NCBI RefSeq assembly: GCF_020085105.1
Contig: NC_058045.1
Location: 12,223,833 to 12,287,832 of the forward strand
Reading direction: 5' to 3'
Source of the DNA: Siniperca chuatsi
Taxonomy: Eukaryota; Chordata; Actinopteri; Centrarchiformes; Sinipercidae
DNA length: 64,000 bases
The position numbers and the translations under genes were made by a program. The notes under the pieces are model-generated. The model had not been told where the DNA came from, searched no databases, and was given only the letters and a program-made list of their open reading frames with translations. Positions 35,641-48,160 of this stretch are shown piece by piece. Within the stretch, counting starts at the first letter, position 1. Each line of letters begins with the position of its first letter.

Positions 35641-38600
35641 GTTAGTCACCTGTCGACCACAGTTTCTTCACTATAGCGCTGAGTAGCGCTGCAATTGTGT
35701 CTGACCTGGCAGACAGAAAAGCGAGTGTTTGAGCAGAGGGACTGCAAGTGCCTGCATGTCCCGCTGCTGGTGTCTACCAAGAGAAATTACAGACCCTGAA
35801 TAGAATTATGTAGAGTTATTTTTTGTCATTTCAAATAACACAAGGCTGATTCAGGGGAATGCATTTCCCTCACATGACCCACTATTGCCAGAATACACGA
35901 GTGAATTTGGTGTCAGGCTTTGAGATGTCAGGGAGCTCTGTAGGACAGACATGGCATTTCCCTCAAGCTCAGGTTGATGGGATGTCAAAAGCATTTTACA
36001 TTCTGAAATGTATGACTGAAAGAGCGTTTTGGCAGGATTATTTTTCTTCTGTGTCATTCTGTCTCTTAGTTTAAACTAGTGTTGCTTACTGGATTATTGC
36101 TTGTTGGTTCATGATTTAGTGTTGTTGCTCATGCAGTTTCCCTTGAACCCCTGACATCAATAATGCACATGGGGTATCCCGTTGCTGCTCTGGAGAACAT
36201 GCCTACCATGTTAAATGTGGCTCTTGCAGATCTACACAGGTAGAAGCATAGCTAACATGTTCGTGTTGTGATGTTTGTGCAGGATTGAATGTTATCATTA
36301 GTGACCATAGCATCCGTATGTGCATGTATGGCATTTTCTTCCATAAAAATGATCATTGACCACAGTGACACATATTGCTTGTAAAGATATTTAAACTGAT
36401 ATTAAAAATGCCTTTCTCTGCCTTTTGTCTCACCACTACAAGCATTGCTTTGATGGTTGTGCAGTTTTATGTTCATGCTGATTTCATAAAAAGTAGGTGA
36501 GAGGGCCTGTCACATCAATTACAAGACAAAACTGTTCCCTTTGTGGATGCGGTTCAGTTGTAGGAAAGGGGTGTAAGGAGATCCATAGAGAATTCTCTGA
36601 CTAGTCAGCAACATGTCGACACATTAAAGCCGCTCCACAACATCCCAAAGGAACATTTAACCTGCAATGTGAAACAATGAAACATTAAGAAGACATGCAA
36701 GATTCTTGTCACTTTGATATCTGTTATCACCAGCAGGCTATATTGCAAGCGCTCCTCTTTTCTCCTATGACCAAGCGTGAAATAGATACTGCAATTACTT
36801 TAGGATCGTGACTGTGTGCCCAGGTTGTAAACAAACCTGCATTTCTGCTTGGAGAGCTGGGCCAGAGATGGAGCTGGGCCAGTGAAGCCAGCAGGTGTGC
36901 TGTTTGCAGCAGAGTCGTGTGGCCTGGGTGGCTGACGTCAGCAGGCTGGAAGGAGGGGAGTGGAGTGAAAGAGGAGAATGCTCCATCTCTGCTGTGACTG
37001 TCTGGCATCCTGACTATCTTTCTGTCTAACCTGGCCCTGAGGGAGCAGGCTAACCCACCTGACTAGTCACACCGCTGGAGCATGTTCCTCATTTAGTTCA
37101 AACTTTGCCCTTCCTTCCTCCCAGGCTTCTGGCCTGCCAGAAACCAAAATCACCCCGGATACCAGGACACCTAGACTAGGGAATGCAAAGTAAGAGGCAT
37201 AAGTAGGTCATATATGTCTCTCTCTACTTCTCCTTCTGGCTCTCTGGCTCTCCCTCGTTCTCTTTTTCACCTTCCTATCCTGTTTCCAGTGTGCGGAGAT
37301 TTCATTCCCACTAGACCTGTTTCCATTACACTCTTATCCTTTTCCTAAACTGTTTAATCGCTCCAAATTCAGATTTGCCCCTGACTTACGTTAGCCTCCT
37401 TCCTTTCTCTGACATTGAACCAGGTGTCAACTTCTTAAATGACAGGGATAACTCCATGGTGTTTGCGTTAATAAAGCCACCTTCAGCAGAAACATCCTCA
37501 GCAGAAATTAGAAACACAAAATATGCATGCACAACAGCTGAGCACTGAGGGCTTTCAGAAGAAGGGCAGAAAATGTGTCCACCTTTTTAAAGCAATGGCA
37601 GCTGTAATGCATGGACTTAAGTTTTGCTTTAATGAATTATGGATCTTTCCACTATGTTTGGGGGAGGAAAGAGTGAGCACTCATCATTACACAGCCCTGT
37701 AGATTTAGCTCTCATCTAGTCGCAGGTTGATGGAAGTGCCTGAAATCCTCTGTTGCCCTCAGGACTATTCTGCTCTCTGATTTTAATGCAATGTTGCAGC
37801 AGAGAGTCAGCAGCGCCTCACATTTTTCTAATTTACATTTACATGTCAGAGTAACAGATAAATCATATGTAAAGAAAATACTATATAGTTTCAAAGTCAA
37901 GACCAAGTGGATTCGCCCACTATGGGTCTGCTCCTGAAGCAAAACTCTAACATTATTCTAATTTAGTTCTGTCAGATTCATTATTAATGAGTCTTAAGAC
38001 ATCTAAATGCAGGTTGTTTATCCTGAGTTTGCCTTAAAAGTTCTGTCTTCCAGCTTGTGCATATAAAGAAGTCTAAAATATGCCACTGTTGCACAGTCAG
38101 TTGCCAATATTTCTTCTGGATCTCCATTCGTAAAGTGTCTGGTATGTCTGTTGTCACAGTAAAACAGTTGAAAAGGTATTGTGAATTTTGTGTGGGGAGA
38201 GGAGGCACAAAGAGAGCGAGAAAGACAGTCTCTACAGACATGGGGAAACTATTGTTTATCCCTGAAAGGATTGTTGGGCTTTTTGAGCAGCCTTTTTTAT
38301 AGAAAGAGTAGGATGTGTTTAAGCTCCCTTCCACCCAAGTCTTGTTGTTTCTGACGATTTGCATTTTCTCATGTTTTTGCTGATTATTACTTCTTCAAAT
38401 GCTTACAATGAAAAAGTGTGATGATGTAAGACATAGATTAGACTTATTGTCTCCTTCACTTGTGTAAATCTGTTACGCATTCAGAAAACCTCCAGGATTT
38501 TGTCATTATTAATTAATTACGGATTTAATGAATAGCTGTCAGCACAGTGATCTGGCCCACTCTAATCCAGATACAGAGTTAATTATAGCTTACACCCTGT

Positions 38601-39180
38601 GAAACCTGTGATTTGCCTTGGTTTTCTGATAACTGTTTTTTTTTTCTTCGAGGAAACCACAACCACCAGCTTTCAGGGTAGTAACCTATGTCAACCCAAA
38701 AGTAAAAATGTACATAATATAATAAAGAGTTAGTGTAGGACCAAAGTCAATGCTTTACAAGTTCTCCTGAGGTCTGCTGACATCTTGGTGAGGAGACTCC
38801 CGGGGGATGGGAGCCTGTGTGTGTGTGTATTGAGGGGTGCCAGGGTCTCAGCTGTTGCTACGGCGACTCCACAGTTACTCTAACAAAATGTGAGATCACT
38901 CACTGGTCAGGATTACCCTTCCAAAAGCCCTGACAAAGACTTGGCTGTTAGCGCTCACAGGAAGGTAATTTATTGCCTGAATGCCATTGGAGGGCACTGG
39001 TGGTGAGGTGACTGATGCCATGCCCACACTGACCAGGATGATCCCGGGACTGTCCCACTGTTCCCCTGACACACATTCAGTCTCGTACCTCCTGTGAAGT
39101 CATTATTGTCGTAGATATTCTGTGCTTACTGTTAAAGCTCACATGAATAGCTAGATGTGTTAGAAAGTTGGCAAGTGCAT
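35641..39180 (+). other. frmd5 intron 1, proximal part
   Basis: No further exon found. Mostly unique-looking sequence with a pyrimidine-rich tract near 37215-37275. An ATTA-rich stretch at 38475-38640 is a candidate homeodomain-bound element (see findings). Confidence 0.5.
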
Positions 39181-39686
39181 TAAGTGCTGGGTATCATTTA
39201 AATTGTTTGTAGTTTTGGTACCAAAAGGCCTTTTTCACAGAAGACATTAGGACACGTCACAGTAGGAAAAGCACAGGTGTAAATGTTACAATTAATAATA
39301 GCTGAATTCCATTTAGCTGCTTCAGTTTTAGGTTCCTGTCATGGCTTACTGGGGAACTAGAATAGAACAGAGCCATCGTTAGTGTTATTAGTTACACCTG
39401 TGCTTTTCTATGACAAGTCAAAATGTCTGCTATGAAATAGGCCTATATCAAAATGATAGAAAGTATAAGTAGTTCATTCAAGACACAAAACAATGTACAT
39501 GTTGTCACTAACTTTGCTTAAATAAAATAGTCTAGAACTGGCAAAAAAAAAATCAGGAACTATGTGATCAAAGACTAAACAAATAGAAGTACAAATCTGA
39601 TCCGACTTTCATTGGCAGATTTTGGTACTTTTGGACAGTTTTCGATACCAAAAAAGTATTAAGGTTTGATACCCAGCCCTAAGTGC
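39181..39686. mobile_element. Non-autonomous DNA transposon with a nested MITE
   Basis: Outer element: inverted ends TGGGTATC at the left and GATACCCA at the right, with direct repeats TAAGTGC at 39181-39187 and 39680-39686 as the probable target duplication. The length is compatible with hAT, which makes 8-bp duplications. No coding remains. Inner element at 39227-39443 is listed separately. Confidence 0.7.
39227..39443. mobile_element. 217-bp MITE with long inverted arms
   Basis: Left end GGCCTTTTTCACAGAAGACA pairs with the right end, whose reverse complement is GGCCTATTTCATAGCAGACA. The arms continue inward through AAAAGCACAGGTGTAA at about 39278 and TTACACCTGTGCTTTT at about 39392. It could fold into a long hairpin. 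A single related arm occurs at 52310-52373. Confidence 0.75.
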
Positions 39687-40768
39687 AATTGATTTTCACT
39701 GTTTTTGTTTTCAGTGACTTGCTTGTGTTTTGTCATTACAGACTGCATCAATACATTTGAGTATATTCATAATAACAAAAAAGAGAAAAATGTTTTTGAC
39801 AAAATAATTGTAACTCCAGGTCTTCACTAGTGAACGTAGCTAGCTCAGAGCAACGATATTTTATCGTATAGTTATTACACTTTTAACTGCCAGTGTCCAG
39901 TGTGACACTTCAGAGATCCCTGGTGACTGCAGGTCTTTGCTGACTTTACAGTCAGGACCTTCAGAAGTGGCCTGCACCAGGTCCACTAGGCATACAATAT
40001 GTCGTTTGAAAGAGTGCATACTTTTGTGTGTGCAGATGTGTGTGTTCAGAGCTCACGGTGACTGACACACTGTTGCTATGCTTCATATGAATGATTAAAA
40101 TGTGTGCTAGGCCTGAATGTTTCATGAGGGGTAACCTCAGGAGAACGTCACTTGTGTTTACCAGCATCACTGCACACCAGCATCATGATTGGCTGAACTT
40201 GTGGCACATGGCTGGTTGCAATTAAGGATTAGATCAGTGCAGCGCCTATCTACACAGCAGAGCAGGTCAGGACCACCCTGGCTTGCAGCTCTCTCCAATC
40301 TCTTTCATGGGAATTTGATATGTGAGAGCAGCCACTTTCCAGTTTGGGCATACTTTATCAGTCAAGTCTGATTGTTAATGGAAGGGCTGATGCATCTTGT
40401 CAAGGTTGCAAAGGGCTGCTGCTCTGTTTCTGCCTTTGGATGTGGTTATTAGTCTTCACTCTTGTGTTTCATTGCTGTCTCACACACAGCTCTGATATTC
40501 CAGCGGGGTATTACAGGGAAATTAAACTTTGCCTGACCTACATTGACTTACTTACATATAAGAGCTTAGCTGAAGTCGAGATGGCAAATGACTCTTTTGT
40601 TACGCACTCGTTGAAACATGAGCTCACGCACATTAACACTTTTCTCCCTCAGAAATGTCATCAGCTCTCTCGATTTGTTGTATCAGGATGCTGAGGCCAC
40701 TAAATGTTGGTGCAGAGCTCGTTTGGGTTTGTCTCACCAAATGGATCTCTCATATTACCCAGTGTCTC

Positions 40769-40834
<66 letters not shown>

Positions 40835-43833
40835 GGCTGGATGGAGAGCAGGGAGGCAGTCTGTCAGTGTGTGTCGGTAGCAGTCTGCTGAGCCCTCCAT
40901 TGTGCTGCCTGGGATGTATTGTGTGACAAAGTGAAACAGAGAGGGGCCTGAGGTTATTCTCCACCTGAAAGCATGAATATTAAACCTCCTACCAGAGCAA
41001 TATATTCCTGTGTTGACTGCTCTGCAAAGCGGACAAGAGCAGAGCAATGTTGATGATCCTGTTCCCCTATTAGGCTGAGGTTTACTTTAAAAGGAGATAG
41101 CCTACAGCCATAGTAATGCAAACAGATTGCACAGCTTGTTGGTGATATTTATATACTTCAGTGGCCTCATAAATGACTTAACGCTGTGCAGTGCACCTCT
41201 TGGTAGGGATTGCAAAAGGGAGAGCCTCGGATAGCTTAACAAATTTAAAAGGGGGAAAACAGTATCGAGTTGAGCTTTGATCAATTACAGATAATAAAGG
41301 GTGTTTGTAACCTGCAGTTATGATGCACAGGAGTGATGCACCACCTCAAGCCAGAGAGTTAATCAGATTAGAGCTGTCTTCAAACGTTGCCCTCAAAAGT
41401 TTACGAGCACAATTTGGTCTCAAACAGAATTTTAATTGCAATGTTATATCAGGCTCAGCATTTGCTGTAGGAGGACAACGTAACAACTTTTATAATGAGA
41501 CACATTTTGTGCAGAGCAGTTTTTGTTTTGTAACTGCCCTAATGTTTTTGTTTTGGGACCATAGCGTGCTTAATTGCACCTTTGTAGACAGCAGCTAATG
41601 GAGGGCACAAAAGTGTGATTTTATATCAGTCGTGATATAACGGATAACTGATATAACTGTAATATGTTTTCTGCCTTGTATTATTCTATGGTGTCTAAAC
41701 AAATACAAATTTAGAAGAAGGAGGAAGAAAATGTTTAGGGATTTTACACAGTGCAGAATACATTGTTTTGATTTTTCTACAAAAAGTAATCAGTGTTGCA
41801 ATCTGAAATTGAAATAAATTCTGATTATTTACTATTTGTTCTGATGTGATTGCTCTATGTATGCAGCTGTGTTACTACTTTCATGCCTTCAAAAAGTTTT
41901 AATGTCACTGTACTGATATCCATTGTCAGACTTTACTTTTGTCCTCTCCTCGCTTTGTCTTTGGGCCTTGGTGCTCTCTGCTGTATGAGAATCCAGCCTT
42001 TGTCTCGCTCTGTACTTCAAGGCCCTGTGCCTCTGCAGACTAATGAGGAAACACAGGGATATGCTCGTACTACTACACTCACAGTGAAAAACAGCAGAAC
42101 TGCACTTTTAGTTGGCTTAGCAGGCTGAAAATGTTGTGATCTGCAGCATATTTGTGTGCATTTGGATTCTTATTTTATTATCAGCTATGTGGGATATTGT
42201 TTAAGATATTTTTTCATGTTCATAAAATGTTTAACAGAGCATGTGTATATTTCGTCTTTGTCAGTCCAACAATGCTGTTACTTGTGAATAATCCTTGGTC
42301 ATGCTCTCCAATACAAACGTTGCTTTGTGATGGAGATTAATAATAATGTGGGTGTCATCAGCACTCAGGCCAGGTGCTGAGCTGAAATCAGACGTGGTCT
42401 GACAGCCGTGACACTCGTCTGTTGGCCAACCAGCTGACAGAAGGCCAACAGAAGAGTGAAAGTCAGAGAAGAACTGATAGAGAGTGAGGCAGAGAGATTA
42501 ATTTAATCTTCAACTCTCAGTTCAGTCTTCACTTAAGCTTGATGTCCTACTAGGGAGCATTTTTCAAGAGAAAGTGAGCCGTTTTATTTATGAGACATAT
42601 TTCTCTTTTTTCCCTTTTGTCCTCCTTCTATTTCTCTCTTTCATCCTGCCCTCATCTGCTCCACGGGTCACCTCTTTCTCTCTGTCTGTGTCATCAGGCT
42701 TGTGGTTCTGCTGCACACAGCCTCACTGCAGGGTTTTTTGAGCTAATGATTGCCCTTCCTCCCCTCCTTCTTCCACCTCCCTTATCCCGCCTCCATGCCT
42801 CAGTGTCTTGTGTCGTATTTGTGTCCTCAGCAGATTCACCTACTCAGTGTGCTCTGTGGGATCTTGCTTCTGTAATGTTTTTGGTGTGGTCATCGCTGTT
42901 CAAGAAACAGATGATTTTCTGTTATCATTTTTTATGTCAGGATAGCCAAATGTTTTTAAGGGCATAGTGACAAGAACTAGTTTCTTGCTGTTATTATAAA
43001 TGTTCCTGCTATGCTGTTGTCCATCAGATAAACAAGAAAGCACTTACACATACAATAAATAAACATTACTTAGTTTGTTTTCTGTGATAAGGCCAAGGTT
43101 TATTCCAAGGCTGACAGTAGCCTCTTGCTTTCAGTTTTCTTATAAACTGGATTTGTGGTTCAGTTGATTTTCATAAGACAACTCGATTCATAATTCCTGT
43201 CATCTGGGATTTAGCTTCAGGAGGTTTAGTTATTACTTACGGTGTATTCAATTGACTGGAAGGATCACTTTGTCTTGGCTGGATAAGGTCACACATAAAA
43301 AGATCCTCAAACAAAGAGCTGTCAGGTCCTCCAGGCTTTGTGTGTAGCAGACAGAATTACTGTTTGGTAACAGCTTGTTTTCTAATTATATAAACAGTAC
43401 TTAACCACTGTATATCTATAGCCTCAGTATCCACTTTGTACACTATTCTGTTTAAAAAAGCAGGTAACTCCACCAGACAGTGAGTATGAAGCATGCCGAC
43501 AGGGTTGAGAAGTTCAGCAGCAGACTAAATAGTGCACATGTTTTCATGTAATATGATGATTGCTGCCAGATGCACTGGCTTCTGGCCTCTTAGAGATAAC
43601 TGGTGTTCTGAGATTTGATGCATGATATTAATTTGCCAAAAGTGGAGCGATAAACAAAATGCACAATGTCAGCAAAAGCCCTTCATTGATGGGAGAGGTT
43701 ATGTTTGGTGTTTTAGTGATGTCTCAGAATGCACAACCTGTCCACTGCAGCTGGAGAGGACAATGGAAGTTTCAGCTCCTGCAGCAACTACTGCGAGCTG
43801 GTGTTTGCAGAACTTGGAAAATGAAGATGTCTA
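39687..43833 (+). other. frmd5 intron 1, no exon seen
   Basis: Contains the (GT)n tract at 40770-40834 and a pyrimidine-rich stretch near 42590-42680. A non-repetitive block around 42340-42480 might be a regulatory element, without further proof. No coding exon or RNA gene. Confidence 0.4.
40770..40834. repeat. (GT)n microsatellite with one interruption
   Basis: About 32 dinucleotide units broken once by a C (TGTGTCTGTG). It creates spurious open frames of repeated Val/Cys and Thr/His. Confidence 0.96.
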
Positions 43834-43834
43834 A

Positions 43835-43978
43835 ACTAGGGATGCACCGATACAACTATTTCTCTACTTCTGAATACCAACCCGAAACGAGTGCTCTCTT
43901 AAATTTACAATCTGTATACTTCTCTGCATGGAACTTTGAATTCAGCCGTATATCATATTGGTGCATCAGTGCCTAGTG
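43835..43978. mobile_element. Short non-autonomous DNA transposon remnant
   Basis: Left end ACTAGGGATGCACCGATA and right end TATTGGTGCATCAGTGCCTA are imperfect inverted repeats. The GGGATGCACCGATA end is familiar from very common fish MITE-like elements. About 144 bp, no coding. Confidence 0.6.
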
Positions 43979-46364
43979 TAAATAAGCACATGCTGACATT
44001 AAAGTGGCAATCTCGAAGACTTTCATTTAAATACATGTCTGTTAAGTCACTATCTATCGCCAAATGAGTTAACACAATGGTGATTGAGCCTATGGGCCCA
44101 CTGATGAATTTATATGAAAGTCCTTGCATTTGCAGTATTAAGAACTGGGAAGTGAGTTACTGCTCATGCAAACCAAACATTTCCTACTGCTGCAGCTTCA
44201 CATTGAAAGCATTTAACTGGCGAAACACGAGTTGACTTTTATTATGAAATAGTCACAGGAAATGCAATGCGTTTGTCTGTGAGCTTGACACTGACTGCTA
44301 TCACTATGCACTGCTGTTCACAGACTCATCATGTGCAGCATAAAATCAGATCACAGTTGCTCACAGAATGATGGAAAAAGGCCAATTATTCCCTATTCTT
44401 TATTAAGACGACAATAGTTTGTTTTGCTGCCCCCAGATTTCTGTGATCTGTATTATTAAACTACATTTGCTGTTACCACCAGTAACTAGGTGTCGCCAAA
44501 TCAAACAGGACTGAAATCTCAAGGATTGCCAGAATTTGATTTAAACAGCGAATTCTTGCTGGTACGTAATGTGGGTCATGTTTTGCTGGCACACATTGAG
44601 CTCTTTAGTGCCAAATGATCATCATTTTAACACCACTGCATGCTTAAAACAATAACAATAATAATCCCCTTGACAATAATGTATAGTTGTAATGAAGTGA
44701 AGGAGGAATGGCAATTTATCCCTCTTTAATATCTACTTGATATTCATGATTAAGTAAAAGGTATCTCCTGTGAAGCAACAGCACCTGGCAGAATGTCTTT
44801 TTCTGTTGCTGTTTACCAGGAGGACGGTGGCTGATCTTGAGCATCACAGTAAAAGTGGTCACTAAGAAAAGCCATCTGCACTCTCACAAATTAGTGACTA
44901 GCTCTAAAATAAATACGAGATCCTGTCATCTTCGTACAGATGTGGCTAAGAGCCTCTGAAGAGGGCTACTTGAGCTGCGCTGAGAGTACAAGGTCTGTTC
45001 ATTCTCTGCAGATCTCACTCCTGCTCTCCTTTACTGTCTTTTATCTCCGTTGTGGCAATACACGCTGTCTCTCAGGTGTGCCACGGCACACAGTTGAAGA
45101 AATCTGCTTATGAAAACGAGAAAGGCAGACAGCGGAGGAGCTTGAAGAGAGCCGTGTGTATTGGTGCAAGAAGACGTTGAGACGAGGTGGGTTGGTTGTT
45201 TTTGGTATTTAGACTTGAAAAATCACCCTGTGAATGTTTAATTCATCTAAGTCTAATTTGCCACCCACTCTGGATAATTTTCCTCCAGAGAAAGAGTTGT
45301 GTTTTCCGCTGGGTAGATAGATGACAGGCTGAGTTGCTTTATGAGAGTCATTATTTGTGTTAGCACTGTATGATTGCATTTTGTGTGTCTGTGTGCATAT
45401 ATATTTGCATGCCATATCATCCATCAATCAATGTTTTATTCCATCTTATAGTCAAATAAAGGCCTGGGTGGCTCCCGTTGTTCCACGTGCATCTGGGCCT
45501 GCAGATTACACTAACAGCCATTCGTGCATGCAATCAGTCTCCTTTTCCTTTGTGTGAGTGTCAGCGCTGCAGTCAGAAGAGATGAGTGTCTCTGGAGAGG
45601 AGATAGATGAACACACATAGGAAACAAAGAGGCTGGCCAGTGGAAATACACAAGAAGCCACAGACACAAAGCCAACTGTCCACTGCAGGTTCTGGGTTAT
45701 TTCAGCAAATGTGTTTTGATAAAAAACAGTAACAGAAGTGTAGTGATTGTCATTAAAACATTGTTCTGTCCAGTTTGTAATGATATTTATTTTTTTATGT
45801 AATAAATGAGGGCGAAGATTCTCCCATTACACTTTCTAACACTTACTAGAAGGGCAGGCATCTACATGTGCTGTTGCCTTTAGGGATCTTGGATTTTCAC
45901 TCAGTCCTTGTTGATGTTTATGTCTGCAACAGTGTTTTTTTAGTTCATAGTTCAGCTGATGTAACATACATTTCTGTTTCTGCTCCAGCCAAATGTCACC
46001 CTCAGTTGCATTAGAAGATTACGTCTTCTATTTGACATTTCGTCTAGTGTTTAAAATACATGAGGATGTATTTAATTTGCAGCATTTGTTGTAGTAATAT
46101 TTCTTTTAACACAAATGAGCAGAAAAGCATTTTATTTTCCACAATTTTTAGGTTTTAAGAAACTTTGCAAAACACAAAAATGTGGACTTCTTTTGAGTGA
46201 TTTGTGTGATGGTTCCATTAACACCACTATTGTTTTGCTGTCTTGGTGCTGAAGTCAAAAAGAAAAGATGGCTCGTGACATGATTTGCAGTTGGCAAACA
46301 TGTTGCTGCTGCTGAGCTGGGGCTTTTTTATTTCTCCTGAGTAACGCTCATACAATATAAATGT
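43979..46364 (+). other. frmd5 intron 1, no exon seen
   Basis: Unique-looking intronic sequence. No exon, RNA gene or clear repeat found. Confidence 0.4.
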
Positions 46365-46372
46365 GTTGTTAC

Positions 46373-46710
46373 TAGAGCTGAAATGATTAGTCAATTTTTT
46401 AATTGACAGAAAATTAATTGGCAAAAAGTATTAAATAATCAATTAATTATCTGAGTCACATTTCAAGCAAAAATGCCAAATATTTGCTTCTTTTCTCTGT
46501 CTTGTTTGATTGTATACCAAATAAGTTTTGGCATGAGACTGACAAAACAAGCAATATGAGGATGTCACCTTGGGCTTTTGGAGGTTGTAATGGCCATTTT
46601 TCACAAGTTTCTGATATTTTATAAAGAATTATTGATTAATTGAGAAAACTGAGAAAAGCAAATTAATCGGTAATGTAAATTAATTAGTTAGCTAGTTAGT
46701 TGCAGCCCTA
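46373..46710 (-). mobile_element. hAT-like non-autonomous element
   Basis: Ends TAGAGCTGAAATGATTAGTC and, inverted, TAGGGCTGCAACTAACTA. It is flanked by near-identical 8-bp sequences GTTGTTAC (46365-46372) and GCTGTTAC (46711-46718), the size expected for hAT. The interior has AAGCCCAAGGTGACA on the minus strand, also found in the partial copy at 63838-64000. About 338 bp, non-coding. Confidence 0.7.
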
Positions 46711-47769
46711 GCTGTTACTTTATTTTTCATCAGGTTTGGTAAGAAATTGTCTAGCCCGCACATAACAGCATCACTAAGAGATATCCGAGGTAATGTGTAT
46801 ACCTTTATCACATTACTTCTCTGTGGAATGTCTTTCTAAGTCATCTATTCAGTCTCTGATTAGCTGGTCAACCTGGAAAACAGCCAGGCTGGCCTCAATG
46901 ACCAGGACAACCACTGCCTGTCACAACCTATTTCCCAGGTGTCCTCGTCCTTTAGCCGCAACAGCTGCTAGAAATCAGTTAAGGAAAAACATTCTCATTA
47001 TTCCTGGTTCATTAGGTTGTGTGTCTGGATATGTTAGACAACAAGCCAAGAAAAATACTTGTTATTTGGGTATCTCCTCTCCTCTCCTCCCCTCTTTTCA
47101 GTGGCCTCTGTCTCCATTTGCCTGTATGCCTCACTGACTATAGTGGAGAGTGAGTATATAGCGGACTCAATCACAGGCATCTTTTCATTTGGTTCAGAAA
47201 ATTCCATTCTGTGCCCTATAATGTTTGTAATTGTAACAAGGTGATATTCCCACATCTAGCACAAGAAAATCACATTAAGAACAGCATAAGTGCTGAACAA
47301 CTGCATTGCTGTCTTGAGGAAAATGGGTTTTCAGGCCGAGTAGTGACATGGAAGTAGGGTTTAACAGTTGTGCATAAGATTGTCACTATGAAAGTCTCTC
47401 TGGGGGTGTTTGTGTCATGACTGACTGAATAGAGCATCTGATATCTTCTGAGCCATCAGATGCATTCCCCTGCTCTCTGTTATGTAAAACTAGAGATGAG
47501 TTGCTGCCATTGTGTCCTGTCTTGTACTCTGTCTGTTTCTAACCAAATATCAAATTGAGAGTTCTCAGCACAGTCTGATGCCAGCATTTTCTGTTGTAAG
47601 AATTCGATATGGAATAATGGTCCTTAAAGCCATATTATTTACCAAGTGTCCTCAACAACCCAACAATATGATGTCCACCAGTGGGAAAGTCAAATTTATG
47701 AAAATTGAATCCATAAAATTATTTCAAAACTGTAGAAATTTAGGTACAAAGGTCCTGTGTGTGGTTAAA

Positions 47770-48160
47770 GTCTGAGAGCCTAGAGTGGCTCAGTGAGGCT
47801 GTACTTAGGCACAGCAGTGCTTTGAGTTAAATGCTAATGCTGGAATGTAAACACAATGAAAATGCTAACATGCTGATATTTAGTAGGTATAATACTTGCC
47901 ATGTTCTCCATCTTAGTTTAGCGTGTTAGCATGGTAACCTTTGTTAATTAGCAATTAACAATAATTTATTGGACACATTGAAATTTTGACCTGATCATGG
48001 CACTACAGGAAAAGTCGGGGATCACCAAAGTCAGTAGGGTTCATCCTCTGGGGACCATGAATGGCAGTACAAAATGTCATGGCAATCAATCCAATGGCTG
48101 TTGAAATATTTCAGGCAGGACCAAAGTGGTGGACAGCTCAACCATCAGACTGACATTGCT
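47770..48160. repeat. Interspersed fish repeat, GCTAACATGCT family
   Basis: Begins with GAGTGGCTCAGTGAGGCT, continues through AATGCTAACATGCTGATATT and TTGACCTGATCATGGCACTA, and ends near ATTTCAGGCAGGACCAAAGT. I recognise this order of strings from repeats widespread in fish genomes, but I cannot name the class. No coding. Confidence 0.6.

Noticed and set aside
40618-41047. ORFs on both strands around 40.7 kb
   Set aside because: Their bulk is the (GT)n/(CA)n repeat; no real protein.
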